Shown here in pieces: positions 30,642 through 40,280 of a stretch of DNA of 64,000 nucleotides; the stretch's first letter is position 1, and every line of letters begins with the position of its first letter. The stretch comes from an uncultured bacterium (GTDB lineage: Bacteria; Verrucomicrobiota; Kiritimatiellia; PWTM01): the NCBI GenBank assembly GCA_938010045.1, contig CALLFZ010000008.1, positions 1 to 64,000 on the forward strand. The letters are read 5' to 3'. A program made the translations under genes and the position numbers. The notes beneath the pieces are model-generated. The model had not been told where the DNA came from and did no database searches. It was given only the letters and a program-made list of their open reading frames with translations.

Positions 30642-30917
30642 TCCGTGCTCTCCAGCGGGCCCGTCCACCCGACGATCCAGCATGGCCATCGCCGGACGCC
30701 CGCACAAGACCGGCGGTGACGAGACGTCTCGGCAGCGTCGGGCCCCGTCGGTCCTTCGGCGAGTCCCTCCCCCGCTGCGGTATTCCCGGCACCCGCACCC
30801 GACGGGCACTCCTGGCCGCTGGCGCGGCCGCTAACGCTCCCCGCCGCCGGCGGCGTGCTGCAGCCGATGCCGCGGTGGGGTATAGTGGATCGGCCGCGCT
30901 GCGGCCCGGAAACTTGG

Positions 30918-33900
30918 ATGGCTGACTTCGTTCATCTCCACGTCCACTCGTTCTATTCCCTGCTGGACGGCGGCAATCGCATCTCGGCGCTCGTCGGGAA
31001 GGCCGCCGAGCTGGGCATGAAGGCCATCGCGCTGACCGACCACGGCAATTTATTCGGCGCAATCGAATTCTACGCCGCCGCGCAGAAGGTCGGCGTGCGG
31101 CCGATCATCGGAATGGAGGCGTACATCGCGCCCCGCGGTCGCCATTCGCGCGACGGCAGTGCGCGCGAGGCAGCCGCGCACCTGGTGCTGCTGGCGATGA
31201 ACGAACGCGGCTGGGCGAACCTGCGGCGGCTCAGCACCCAGGCGTTTCTCGACGGCTTCTACTACAAGCCCCGCATCGACCGCGAGCTGCTCGCGCGCCA
31301 TCACGACGGCCTGATCTGCACCTCGGCCTGCCTTAGCGGCGAGATTCCGCGCGCGCTCCTCGCCGGCCGCGAGGACGAGGCCCGCCGCATCGCGGGCGAA
31401 TACCTCGACATCTTCGGCCGCGACCGCTTCTTCATCGAGATCCAAAACCAGGGCGTGGACGACCAGACCCGCATCAACCCCGATCTGGTCCGCCTGTCGC
31501 GCGAGCTCGGTGTTGGGCTGGTCGGCACCAATGACGTTCACTTTCTCCGCCGCTGCGATAAGCAGGCCCACCACACGCTCACCTGCATTTCGACCAAGCG
31601 CACCGCCGACGATCCCGACGCGCTCGACCATCCCGAGGAGCTCTACCTGAAAAGCCCCGACGAAATGGCCGCCGCGCTCGCCGAATGGCCCGAGGCGATC
31701 ACCAATACACTGCGCATCGCCGAGATGTGCGATCTTCGCCTCGACTTTTCGCAGAAGCACCTCCCCCGTTTCCCCACCCCCGATGGAAGCTCGCCCGACG
31801 AGTACCTGCGGCGGCTCGCCCACGAAGGGCTTCGAGCACGGTTTGGAGGCGCCGAACCTCCACCCCAGTACCGCGAGCGGCTCGATCGGGAGCTCGCCGT
31901 GATCGCAGGCAAGGGCTACAGCTCATATTTTCTGATCGTCAACGACTTTGTTCAGTTCGCACGCCGCAACAGCATTCCGGCCGCCCCCCGGGGCAGCGGC
32001 GTCGCCACGCTGCTCGGTTGGGCGCTGGGCATCGCCCACGTGGACCCGATCCGCTACGGCCTACTGTTCGAGCGGTTCACCGACCCGCAGCGGAAGGAAG
32101 ACCCTGACGTGGACATTGACATCTGCCAGGTCGGACGAGCGCGCGTCCTGCAGTACGTGCGGCAGAAATATGGCCACGTTGCCCAGATCATCACCTACGG
32201 CACCTTGAAACCGCGCGCCGCCGTTCGCGACGTGGCGCGGGTTCACAAGTGGCCGCTCGACCGCGTTGACCGCATCGCGAAACTGATCCCTGAGGGTGTT
32301 CGCGCATCGCTTTCAACGCTGCTGGGATTGTCCGACGACGATGAGGACGACGGCGACGACGAGGACACCCTCGCCCCGCCCGTGGCGCCCGAGCTGCGCG
32401 CGGAGTATGACCGCGATCCCGACGTCCGGCGGCTGATCGATCTGGCGCGCGAAATCGAGGGCGCGCAGCGGCACGCCGGCGTTCATGCCGCGGGCGTTGT
32501 GGTGTGCGACCGGCCGCTCGAGGACATCGTGCCGCTGTGCCGTCCCAGCGACCGCCCCGACACGATCACCCAGTGGGATGGGCCGACCTGTGAAAAGGTC
32601 GGCCTCATGAAGATGGACCTGCTGGGCCTCAAGACGCTCAGCGCGCTCCAACGCGCGCGCGAGCTGGTGCGCCAGCGCACGAACGTCGACATTGACCCCA
32701 ACCAGCTCCCGCTCGACGACGACGCGGTCTACGCGCTGTTCCGCGCCGGCGACACGGACGCCGTCTTCCAGTTTGAATCGCCGGGCATGAAGCGCGTCTT
32801 GGTCGAAATGCAGCCGACGCGCATCGAGGACCTCATCGCGGCCAACGCGATGTTCCGGCCCGGACCGATGGAGCTGATTCCGACGTACTGCCGCCGAAAG
32901 GCAGGCCTGGAGCCGGTCGAACGCATTCATCCGCTGGTTGACGACATTCTCGCCGAGACCTACGGCGTGATGATCTACCAAGAGCAGGTGATGCAGGTCC
33001 TCAACCGCCTCGGCGGCCTGCCCCTCGGGCGCGCGCTAACGCTGATCAAGGCAATTTCAAAGAAAAAACGCGAGGTCATCGAAAGCGAGCGCGCCGCGTT
33101 CGTTGAGGGTGCGCGCCGCAACGGCATCAGCGCCAGCGAAGCCGAGCGGTTGTTCGAGTTGATCAGCCGCTTCGCGGGCTATGGCTTCAACAAAGCCCAC
33201 TCCACCGGCTACGCGATCCTCGCCTACCAAACCGCTTGGTTTAAACGCCATCACCCGGCCGAGTTCTGGGCCGCAACGCTGACCTTCGAGTGCGACAAGA
33301 TCGAGAAGCTGGGACAGTACATCGCGATCGCCCGCAAATCCGGCATTCCCGTGCTGCCGCCCGACATCAATCTGAGCGACGTCGAGTTCTCGGTGGATGG
33401 CGACGCCGTGCGGTTCGGCCTGGCGGCCGTCAAGGGCGTGGGCGAGGCCGCGGTGCGAGCGATCCTCGAGGCGCGGCGGCAGGTCGGGCGGTTCAACGAT
33501 CTCGACCACTTCTGCCGCACGGTGGACCGGCGCGCCGTGAACCGCTCCGCGATCGAGGCCTTGATCCGGTGCGGCGCGTTCGACCGATGCGGCTCCTCCC
33601 ATCGCGCGCAGATGTTGGCCGCGCTCGACCTCGTGCTGGCCTCCGCCGCCGATGCCGCCCACGACCGAGCGTCAGGCCAACTGTCGCTGTTCGGCACCGA
33701 AGAGCTCACCCGCACCATCCGTTGGCCCGAGGTGCCGCGGTGGACCCTCTCCGAGATGCTCACGGCCGAACGCGAAACCCTTGGTCTGAGCCTCACGGGG
33801 CACCCGACCGACGACCACCGCTGGGCCCTAACGGACCTGCGGTGGCCCCGCTCGCTCTCGCTCGCGCATCCGCCCGCGCCCGACGCCGCGGCCACCGTCC

Positions 33901-34478
33901 GCATCGGCGGCGCGATTTCGCGGCTCTCCCACCAAACCGTCAAACGCGGCCGCACGGCCGGCCGCCGCATGGCGGTGTTCACAATCGAGGACGGCCAGAC
34001 CGGTGAGATTGAGGCGGTGCTGTTCCCCACTGCATTGGAGCGCTGCCCCGCCGACGTGCTCCGCGAAGGCGCGGTGGTCGTCGCCGAAGGTATCCTGCAA
34101 ACCAATCGGCAGGGCCGGGGGTCCGTGTCGGTCGAACGGATCATGACGGTGGACGAGGCACTGAACGGATGTCTCGACGGAATGACGATCCGGCTCGCCT
34201 CCGAGCTGCTGGACGATCCCGACGTGTTGTCCGGGCTCGAAGATGCGCTGCGCGCTCATCCGGGACACCAGACCGTGGAGTTCTGGATCGAGTGGGAGAC
34301 TCCGCCGCGCCGGATGCGCATCCGCGCCGGCGGGTCGTGGGGCGTTTCGATCTCGCGGGCGCTCTACGATCGTCTCGCGGCTCTCGTCGGCGCGGAGGCA
34401 ATTTCGTTGCGGGCCCGTCCGCCCGAGACGCCGCCGCCACGGTTTGGCCGGCCGCCGCGCGGGGAGCCGCACGCATGA
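30918..34478 (+). CDS. dnaE: DNA polymerase III alpha subunit
   Basis: MADFVHLHVHSFYSLLDGGNRISALVGKAAELGMKAIALTDHGNLFGAIEFY; PDVDIDICQVGRARVLQYVRQKYG; FNKAHSTGYAILAYQTAWFK. Confidence 0.97.
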   Translation: MADFVHLHVHSFYSLLDGGNRISALVGKAAELGMKAIALTDHGNLFGAIEFYAAAQKVGVRPIIGMEAYIAPRGRHSRDGSAREAAAHLVLLAMNERGWANLRRLSTQAFLDGFYYKPRIDRELLARHHDGLICTSACLSGEIPRALLAGREDEARRIAGEYLDIFGRDRFFIEIQNQGVDDQTRINPDLVRLSRELGVGLVGTNDVHFLRRCDKQAHHTLTCISTKRTADDPDALDHPEELYLKSPDEMAAALAEWPEAITNTLRIAEMCDLRLDFSQKHLPRFPTPDGSSPDEYLRRLAHEGLRARFGGAEPPPQYRERLDRELAVIAGKGYSSYFLIVNDFVQFARRNSIPAAPRGSGVATLLGWALGIAHVDPIRYGLLFERFTDPQRKEDPDVDIDICQVGRARVLQYVRQKYGHVAQIITYGTLKPRAAVRDVARVHKWPLDRVDRIAKLIPEGVRASLSTLLGLSDDDEDDGDDEDTLAPPVAPELRAEYDRDPDVRRLIDLAREIEGAQRHAGVHAAGVVVCDRPLEDIVPLCRPSDRPDTITQWDGPTCEKVGLMKMDLLGLKTLSALQRARELVRQRTNVDIDPNQLPLDDDAVYALFRAGDTDAVFQFESPGMKRVLVEMQPTRIEDLIAANAMFRPGPMELIPTYCRRKAGLEPVERIHPLVDDILAETYGVMIYQEQVMQVLNRLGGLPLGRALTLIKAISKKKREVIESERAAFVEGARRNGISASEAERLFELISRFAGYGFNKAHSTGYAILAYQTAWFKRHHPAEFWAATLTFECDKIEKLGQYIAIARKSGIPVLPPDINLSDVEFSVDGDAVRFGLAAVKGVGEAAVRAILEARRQVGRFNDLDHFCRTVDRRAVNRSAIEALIRCGAFDRCGSSHRAQMLAALDLVLASAADAAHDRASGQLSLFGTEELTRTIRWPEVPRWTLSEMLTAERETLGLSLTGHPTDDHRWALTDLRWPRSLSLAHPPAPDAAATVRIGGAISRLSHQTVKRGRTAGRRMAVFTIEDGQTGEIEAVLFPTALERCPADVLREGAVVVAEGILQTNRQGRGSVSVERIMTVDEALNGCLDGMTIRLASELLDDPDVLSGLEDALRAHPGHQTVEFWIEWETPPRRMRIRAGGSWGVSISRALYDRLAALVGAEAISLRARPPETPPPRFGRPPRGEPHA

Positions 34479-35575
34479 GGTGCCCCCCCCCACCCAGTCG
34501 CGCCGAGGTGCTCGAGTGGCTGCGCGCACGCGGTGAAGACCGCCAGGCCGTGTGGCTCGAAGCCGACCGCGTGCGGCGCGAATGGATGGGCGACGAGGTC
34601 TGGCTCCGCGGCATCGTCGAGTTCTCTAACGTCTGCGCGAACAACTGCGCCTACTGCGGTCTGCGCCGCTCCAACACCGCGGTGGTTCGCTACCAGATGG
34701 AGCCCGACGAGATCCTCGCGTGCGCTCGCGCCATGGTGTCGCACGGCGTAACGACGATCGTGCTTCAGGCCGGGGAAGCGCCATCCATTGCGGGCGATCG
34801 CCAGCTCGCCGAGGTGGTCCGCCGGATGAAGGTCGAGACGCCGCTGGCCGTCACGCTCTCCGTCGGCAACCGCACGCGCGATGTCTATGCGCGTTGGCGC
34901 GACGCCGGCATGGACCGGTATCTGCTTCGATTCGAGACCTCCGACCCCCAGGCCTTCGAACGCCTGCATCCGGGCAGCACGCTCGCCGACCGGCTCCGCT
35001 GCCTCGACGACCTTCGCGAGCTCGGCGTCCAGGTCGGCAGTGGGTTCATGATTGGACTGCCCGGCGAGACACTCGAACGCCTCGCGGACAACCTACTGCT
35101 ATGCCGCGCGTTGGATCTCGACATGGCCGGCATCGGCCCCTTTCTGCCCCATCCCCACACGCCGCTGTCCGGCCAGCCCAACGCCTGGGCGCACGATCCG
35201 GACATTTGGTTTCTGGCCCTCGCCGCGCTGCGGCGGGTTCAGCCGCGCGCCCACATCCCCGCCACCACCGCGTTCGACGCCGCGGTGCCCGGCGGCCGCG
35301 ACCGCGCGCTGCAATGCGGCGCCAACGTCTTCATGCCGAACATAACCCCGCAGCCCTACCGCCGCCACTATCTCCTCTACCCCAACAAGCCCTGTGTGGA
35401 CGAGGAACCCAGCGACTGCTCCGCATGTGTCGCGTTGCGGCTGGCCGCGATCGGCCGCCGAATTGGAGCCGGCCCCGGCCACGCTGTCCGCCCGCCCAAC
35501 GAGACGGCCGTGGGTCGCTTCGAACGAAAGGAACACGATGAGAATTCTTCGGCTCACCGCCCTGCGCCGGCTTGA
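34475..35575 (+). CDS. Radical SAM protein of the HydE ([FeFe] hydrogenase maturase)/PylB-like family
   Basis: GIVEFSNVCANNCAYCGLRRSNTAVVRYQMEPDEILACA (CX3CX2C); LQAGEAP; SGFMIGLPGET; ITPQPYRRHYLLYPNKPC; ATGA overlap with dnaE. Confidence 0.82.
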   Translation: MRCPPPPSRAEVLEWLRARGEDRQAVWLEADRVRREWMGDEVWLRGIVEFSNVCANNCAYCGLRRSNTAVVRYQMEPDEILACARAMVSHGVTTIVLQAGEAPSIAGDRQLAEVVRRMKVETPLAVTLSVGNRTRDVYARWRDAGMDRYLLRFETSDPQAFERLHPGSTLADRLRCLDDLRELGVQVGSGFMIGLPGETLERLADNLLLCRALDLDMAGIGPFLPHPHTPLSGQPNAWAHDPDIWFLALAALRRVQPRAHIPATTAFDAAVPGGRDRALQCGANVFMPNITPQPYRRHYLLYPNKPCVDEEPSDCSACVALRLAAIGRRIGAGPGHAVRPPNETAVGRFERKEHDENSSAHRPAPA

Positions 35576-36584
35576 ACTGCAGAACGCCCCGACGCCCGAA
35601 CTGCGATCCCCTCACGATGTGCGGATCCGCGTCACCCGCGTCGGCGTCTGCGGGTCCGACGTCCACTACTACGCCGAAGGCCGGATCGGCAGCCAGGTGG
35701 TGCGCTATCCGTTCGCCGTCGGCCACGAGTGCGCCGGCGTGGTCGAGACCGTCGGTCCCGCCGTGCGCCGTGTGCGGCCCGGCGACCATGTGGCGGTGGA
35801 ACCGGCGATCTCATGCGGAACCTGCGACCAGTGCCGCATGGGCCGTCCGAACACCTGTCGCTCGCTCAAGTTCCTCGGCTGCCCCGGCCAGCTGGAGGGC
35901 AGCCTCGCGGACGTCATCGTGATGCCCGAGACCAATTGTCTGCCGTTGCCCGCAGGCGCCGACGACGATCTCGGCGCGCTCTCGGAACCCGTCGCCATCG
36001 CGCTCTACGCGGTTCGCCAAAGCGGCCCCGTGGCCGGCCGTCACATCGCCGTGCTCGGCGCAGGGCCAATCGGCTTGTCGGTCATCCTCGCCGCACGTGC
36101 CGAAGGCGCCACCGCGGTCTACGCGACTGAGCCGGTCCCCGAGCGCCGCGCGGCGGCCCTGCGCGCCGGCGCGGCGTGGGCGGCCCATCCGGAGGATGAT
36201 GATCCCGTCGCGGAGCTCGCGCGCCGAGCGCCGGCGGGTCTCGACGTCGTGTTCGAATGCTGCGGCCGACAGTCCGCGGTGGACCAGGCCATCGCCATGC
36301 TCAGGCCCGGCGGCACGCTCTCGATGGTCGGCATCCCCTCGGTGGACCGCATCTCGATGCCGATTGATCTCGCCCGCCGCAAGGAGGTGCGCATTCAGAA
36401 TGTGCGTCGGCAGGCCCATTGCGCCGAACCCGCGCTGGAACGGCTCGCGAACGGCCAGATCGACGCCCGCTGGATGATCACCCACCGCTTCTCCCTCGAG
36501 CACGCGCCCGAGGCCTTCGAGCTCGTCGAGCACCTTCACGACGGCGTGCTGAAAGCCATGATCCACCTCGACGGCACGCCCTAA
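35538..36584 (+). CDS. Zinc-dependent medium-chain alcohol/polyol dehydrogenase (L-iditol dehydrogenase-like)
   Basis: RVGVCGSDVHYYAEGRIG, VGHECAGVVETVG, CGTCDQCRMGRPNTC structural Zn, VLGAGPIGLSVILAARAEGA. Confidence 0.92.
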   Translation: MRILRLTALRRLELQNAPTPELRSPHDVRIRVTRVGVCGSDVHYYAEGRIGSQVVRYPFAVGHECAGVVETVGPAVRRVRPGDHVAVEPAISCGTCDQCRMGRPNTCRSLKFLGCPGQLEGSLADVIVMPETNCLPLPAGADDDLGALSEPVAIALYAVRQSGPVAGRHIAVLGAGPIGLSVILAARAEGATAVYATEPVPERRAAALRAGAAWAAHPEDDDPVAELARRAPAGLDVVFECCGRQSAVDQAIAMLRPGGTLSMVGIPSVDRISMPIDLARRKEVRIQNVRRQAHCAEPALERLANGQIDARWMITHRFSLEHAPEAFELVEHLHDGVLKAMIHLDGTP

Positions 36585-36816
36585 CCACCCAGCACATCGA
36601 CCGAGCGCGCCCCAGGTACCGGCCCGCCCGATCGAGCGTCGCGGCTGGTCCAGTACTCGACGGGCCAGAGTGCCCGGCCCCATGCGTCCTCGTTGGATCG
36701 CGTCTTCGCGAACTCGCCCGTGACCCGTCTGCCCCTTCCGCAGCGAGACGCCAAACGCCCCAGCCCACGACGCGGCCACCGGCCGCCGCACGCGGCCGGG
36801 CCCCGGCGCACATGTG

Positions 36817-36861
36817 TCCAACGATTGGACCTGCCCCGTGGGCGGCCGTCCAATCCTTGGA
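36817..36861. repeat. Paired 13-bp TCCAANNNTTGGA palindromes (32-bp period)
   Basis: TCCAACGATTGGA 36817-36829 and TCCAATCCTTGGA 36849-36861; the second sits in GGCCGTCCAATCCTTGGACCG, 19/21 identical to GGCCGTCCCAACCTTGGACCG at the 21058 site. Confidence 0.65.
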
Positions 36862-36966
36862 CCGCACCGGGCGCCGCGGACGCCCCTCCCCTGGGCCCAT
36901 GCACCCCCATGCGCGCCGTGACCCGCGGCGTCCGTCACCGCCCGCGTCGCCGCGGGGTTGACGGCG

Positions 36967-36983
36967 GTAATACTTTGTAATAC
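36967..36983 (+). promoter_or_regulatory. Direct repeat GTAATAC-TTT-GTAATAC (10-bp period), candidate RHH operator
   Basis: GTAATAC at 36967-36973 and 36977-36983, 9 bp before the RHH regulator start codon. Confidence 0.45.
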
Positions 36984-36992
36984 AGTCCCAAT

Positions 36993-37292
36993 ATGGCGCG
37001 TTCCCGTCCATCGGCCGAAGTGATCACTTTCAAGGCAGAACCGAAGCTGGCCCAGGCGCTGCGCGCGATTCCCAACCGTTCGAGCTTCATCCGCGGCGCG
37101 CTGCTGCACGCTTTGGATCACGTGTGCCCGCTCTGCGGCGGCAGCGGCGTCTTTACGCCGGCCCAGCGCGCGCACTGGCGCGAACTCGAGGCCTCACACT
37201 CGCTCGAGGAATGCCGCGACTGCCACGCGGTGCACCTCGTGTGCCGCGCCTCCGCAGGTGGCGCACGCCGCCGACGAAAGGTGCACCCATGA
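36993..37292 (+). CDS. Ribbon-helix-helix regulator with Cys/His-rich C-terminal metal-binding segment
   Basis: EVITFKAEPKLAQALRAIPNRSSFIRGALLHALDHVCPLCGGSGVFTPAQRAHWRELEASHSLEECRDCHAVHLVC; ATGA overlap with the metal SBP gene. Confidence 0.7.
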   Translation: MARSRPSAEVITFKAEPKLAQALRAIPNRSSFIRGALLHALDHVCPLCGGSGVFTPAQRAHWRELEASHSLEECRDCHAVHLVCRASAGGARRRRKVHP

Positions 37293-38158
37293 ACCGCGCC
37301 GGATGGCTTTCGCTCCTGCTCGGCGCGGCCGCGCTGGCCGACCCCGCGCCGCAGCCGCGCGTGGTCGCGACGATCTTTCCGCTCTACGACTGGACGCGGG
37401 AAGTGGCCGGTCCCGACGCGACCGTCCGCCAGCTGATGCCCCCGGGGGTCGAGATTCATTCGTGGGCGCCGGCGCCGACGGACGTCGCGACGCTCCAGCG
37501 AGCGGATCTCTTCGTGTACGCCGGGGCAGACTTGGAACCATGGGCGGTGCGCCTCATCGAGGCCGCCGAGCGACGGCCCGCCGTGTTCGAAGCCGCGCGC
37601 CACCTGCCTCCTGAGGTCGCGGCCGAGGGCGATCCGCACTTCTGGACCGATCCCGTCGCCGCGATGGCGGTCGTGAGGGCGCTCGCCGAAACGCTGTCCT
37701 CGCTCGATGCCGAGCGCGCCGACGCATATCGCAAGCGCGCCGACGCCTACGCGGCGCGGGTCGCCGAACTACACCGCGACATGGAACACCTTGTGCGTCA
37801 CGCGCGCCGACGGACAATCGTGTTCGCGGGCCACCGCGCGTTCGAGCCGATGGCGCGTCGGTATGGCCTCCACGTTCGGACGCCCATCGAGGCCGTTTCA
37901 CCCGACGTTCCACCTTCCCCCCGCGCGATCGCCGAGCTGGTGCAGACCGTGCGAGCAACGGGCGCCCGATTCGTCTTTCATGAGGAAATCCTCGAACCGC
38001 GGATCGCCCGCGTGATCGCCGAGGAAAGCGGCGCTCAGCTCCGCTTGCTGCACGGACTTCACAACCGCACGCCCGACGAGGCCCGACGCGGCGAGACGTG
38101 GCTTTCGCTCTATCGCCGTAATCTCGAGGCTCTGAAGAGCGAGTTGGACCGGCCATGA
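37289..38158 (+). CDS. znuA: Metal ABC transporter substrate-binding protein (ZnuA/TroA family)
   Basis: VVATIFPLYDWTREVAGPDATVRQLMPPGVEIHSWAPAPTDVATLQRADLFVYAGADLEPW; GDPHFWTDPVAAM. Confidence 0.88.
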   Translation: MNRAGWLSLLLGAAALADPAPQPRVVATIFPLYDWTREVAGPDATVRQLMPPGVEIHSWAPAPTDVATLQRADLFVYAGADLEPWAVRLIEAAERRPAVFEAARHLPPEVAAEGDPHFWTDPVAAMAVVRALAETLSSLDAERADAYRKRADAYAARVAELHRDMEHLVRHARRRTIVFAGHRAFEPMARRYGLHVRTPIEAVSPDVPPSPRAIAELVQTVRATGARFVFHEEILEPRIARVIAEESGAQLRLLHGLHNRTPDEARRGETWLSLYRRNLEALKSELDRP

Positions 38159-38928
38159 CCTCACCCGATAGCGCGGCCGTCGTGTTGCGCGTCCGCGACC
38201 TCACGGTGCGGCTCGGGCAGGTGGCCGTGCTCGACCACGTGAGTTTCGAGGTGAGGCGCCGCGACTACGTCGGCATTGTCGGTCCGAACGGCGCGGGCAA
38301 GACCACCCTCCTGCGGGCGGTACTTGGCCTGGTGCCGATCGAATGTGGTTCGATCGAGTTGGGTGCGGACCCATCGTCCGGCCGCCGGCTGCGCATCGGT
38401 TATTTGCCGCAGAGTTTTGCGTTGCCGCTGGCGCGATTTCCGGCCAGCGTCCGAGAGATCGTGGAGACCGCCCAGCCCGAGGCGGACGCCTCTTCGTCGG
38501 CGGTCCAAGCGGCCATCGAAACGGTCGGGCTGGCCGCCCTTGAGCACCGGCCGGTCGGGATGCTGTCCGGTGGTGAGCGCCAGCGGCTTCTGCTGGCGCG
38601 CGCACTGGCCGCGGAGCCGGAGCTCCTTGTGATGGACGAGCCGACGACTGCGCTCGACCCGGCATTCCGCGAGCAGTTCTACCATTTGTTGGATGAGTGG
38701 AACACGCAGCGGGGCACGACGATGTTGCTCGTGACCCACGATACGGCGACGATCGGAGCGCACGCGCGGCGGCTGTTGTACCTGGACCGAACGGTCGTGT
38801 TCTATGGAACGTTCGAGGAGTTCTGCGCATCGGAGGCCATGCGGACGCAGTTCGGCGCTCCTCATCAGCATCTAATCTGTCATCAACACGGCGTCGGCGC
38901 GGGATTCGAGGCAGGAGCCGGCCCGTGA
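38155..38928 (+). CDS. znuC: Metal ABC transporter ATP-binding protein
   Basis: GIVGPNGAGKTTLLRAVLGL; LSGGERQRLLLARALAAEPELLVMDEPTTALD. Confidence 0.92.
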   Translation: MTSPDSAAVVLRVRDLTVRLGQVAVLDHVSFEVRRRDYVGIVGPNGAGKTTLLRAVLGLVPIECGSIELGADPSSGRRLRIGYLPQSFALPLARFPASVREIVETAQPEADASSSAVQAAIETVGLAALEHRPVGMLSGGERQRLLLARALAAEPELLVMDEPTTALDPAFREQFYHLLDEWNTQRGTTMLLVTHDTATIGAHARRLLYLDRTVVFYGTFEEFCASEAMRTQFGAPHQHLICHQHGVGAGFEAGAGP

Positions 38929-39749
38929 TGGAGATGCTCCAGCACGCGTTCGTTCAGCGCGCGGCCGCGGCGGGGCTGCTCGTGGGTCTGGCATGCGGCC
39001 TGCTCGGGGTGGTGTTGCTGCTGCGCCGCTCGGCGCTGGTGGGCGAAGGTTTGGCCCACTTCACCTTGGGGTGCGTTGGACTGGCGCTGTGGCTTGGCTG
39101 GGCGCCGCTGTCGCTGGCGCTGCCCCTGGCGGTCGGGGCGGCGCTGCTCATGGCGCGGCTGCCGGAGCGCGGTACGATGTACGGCGACACCGCCATCGGC
39201 ATGGTGGCGGCCGTGGGCCTAGCGGTGGGTACCGCTCTCGCCGCGCGCGGTGGCGGTTTCCGGGCAGATCTGTTCGCCTATCTCTTCGGGGACGTGCTGG
39301 CCGTCTCCCGGCGGGATGTCGCGGTCGCCGCGGTGCTTGCACTCATCGTAGCGGTCGTTGTCGTGCTCCGCCGCCGTCGCTGGCTATCCGTGGCCTTCGA
39401 TCCCGATCACGCGCGGGTCAGCGGGCTGAACGTGTGTCGGTACGAACACGGGTTGGCGGTCCTCACCGCCTGCGCGGTCGTGATCGGACTGCGCATCGTG
39501 GGCAGTCTGCTGATGACCAGTCTGTTGGTATTTCCAGCCGCAACGGCGCTGTTGGGGGCGAGGAGTTTCGCGGGCGCGCTCGCGGTCTCGACCGCCTTGG
39601 GCGCGCTCGGCGTTCTGGCCGGCCTGGCGCTGGCGCTGTTTCTCAATCTGCCGGCCGGCCCCTCCATCGTGCTGGTCCAGGCGGCGGCGTTCGCGATCGC
39701 ATGGCTGGTGTGTTCGCCCGATCGAGGACGATCGCGCGCCTCTGTTTGA
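38928..39749 (+). CDS. znuB: Metal ABC transporter permease
   Basis: MEMLQHAFVQRAAAAGLLVGLACGLLGVVLLLRRSALVGEGLAHFTLGCVGLAL; LRIVGSLLMTSLLVFPAATALL; overlaps the znuC stop. Confidence 0.92.
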   Translation: MEMLQHAFVQRAAAAGLLVGLACGLLGVVLLLRRSALVGEGLAHFTLGCVGLALWLGWAPLSLALPLAVGAALLMARLPERGTMYGDTAIGMVAAVGLAVGTALAARGGGFRADLFAYLFGDVLAVSRRDVAVAAVLALIVAVVVVLRRRRWLSVAFDPDHARVSGLNVCRYEHGLAVLTACAVVIGLRIVGSLLMTSLLVFPAATALLGARSFAGALAVSTALGALGVLAGLALALFLNLPAGPSIVLVQAAAFAIAWLVCSPDRGRSRASV

Positions 39750-39840
39750 CCACCCCGGGGACGTCTGATAGCGTGCGAACGCCGGTCCGGACCACCGGCG
39801 CGCGGCGCGGCGAGCCTGCATCCTGCCATGTGGAAGCCGC

Positions 39841-39931
<91 letters not shown>

Positions 39932-40280
39932 TCGTCCGACCGCGTCCGAGCGGCTTGTTCGGCAGCGTTGATGCACTCCCGGGCGAAGGCTCCGGCCGTG
40001 GCCGTGGCGGTCGTCGTCGCGATCTGGTTCCCGGACCCATGGGCGAACGTGTTGCCGTCGTCGCCGCAGATGGCCGTATGCGCCGACAGCGCGCCGGCTC
40101 GAATAACTCACGTCCAGCAACCTCGTCCTCTCGATGAGCCCCCCGCCCTCCAGCGCCGACCTCATCCACGCGGTTCACCTCACGCACATCAGCTTCATCG
40201 TGGGACGACTAACGCCGATCGGTCTCGGCGGCGAGAGCCGTACGGCGTGGGTGCGCAACCGAGCGTTTCGTGGGGCGCAC

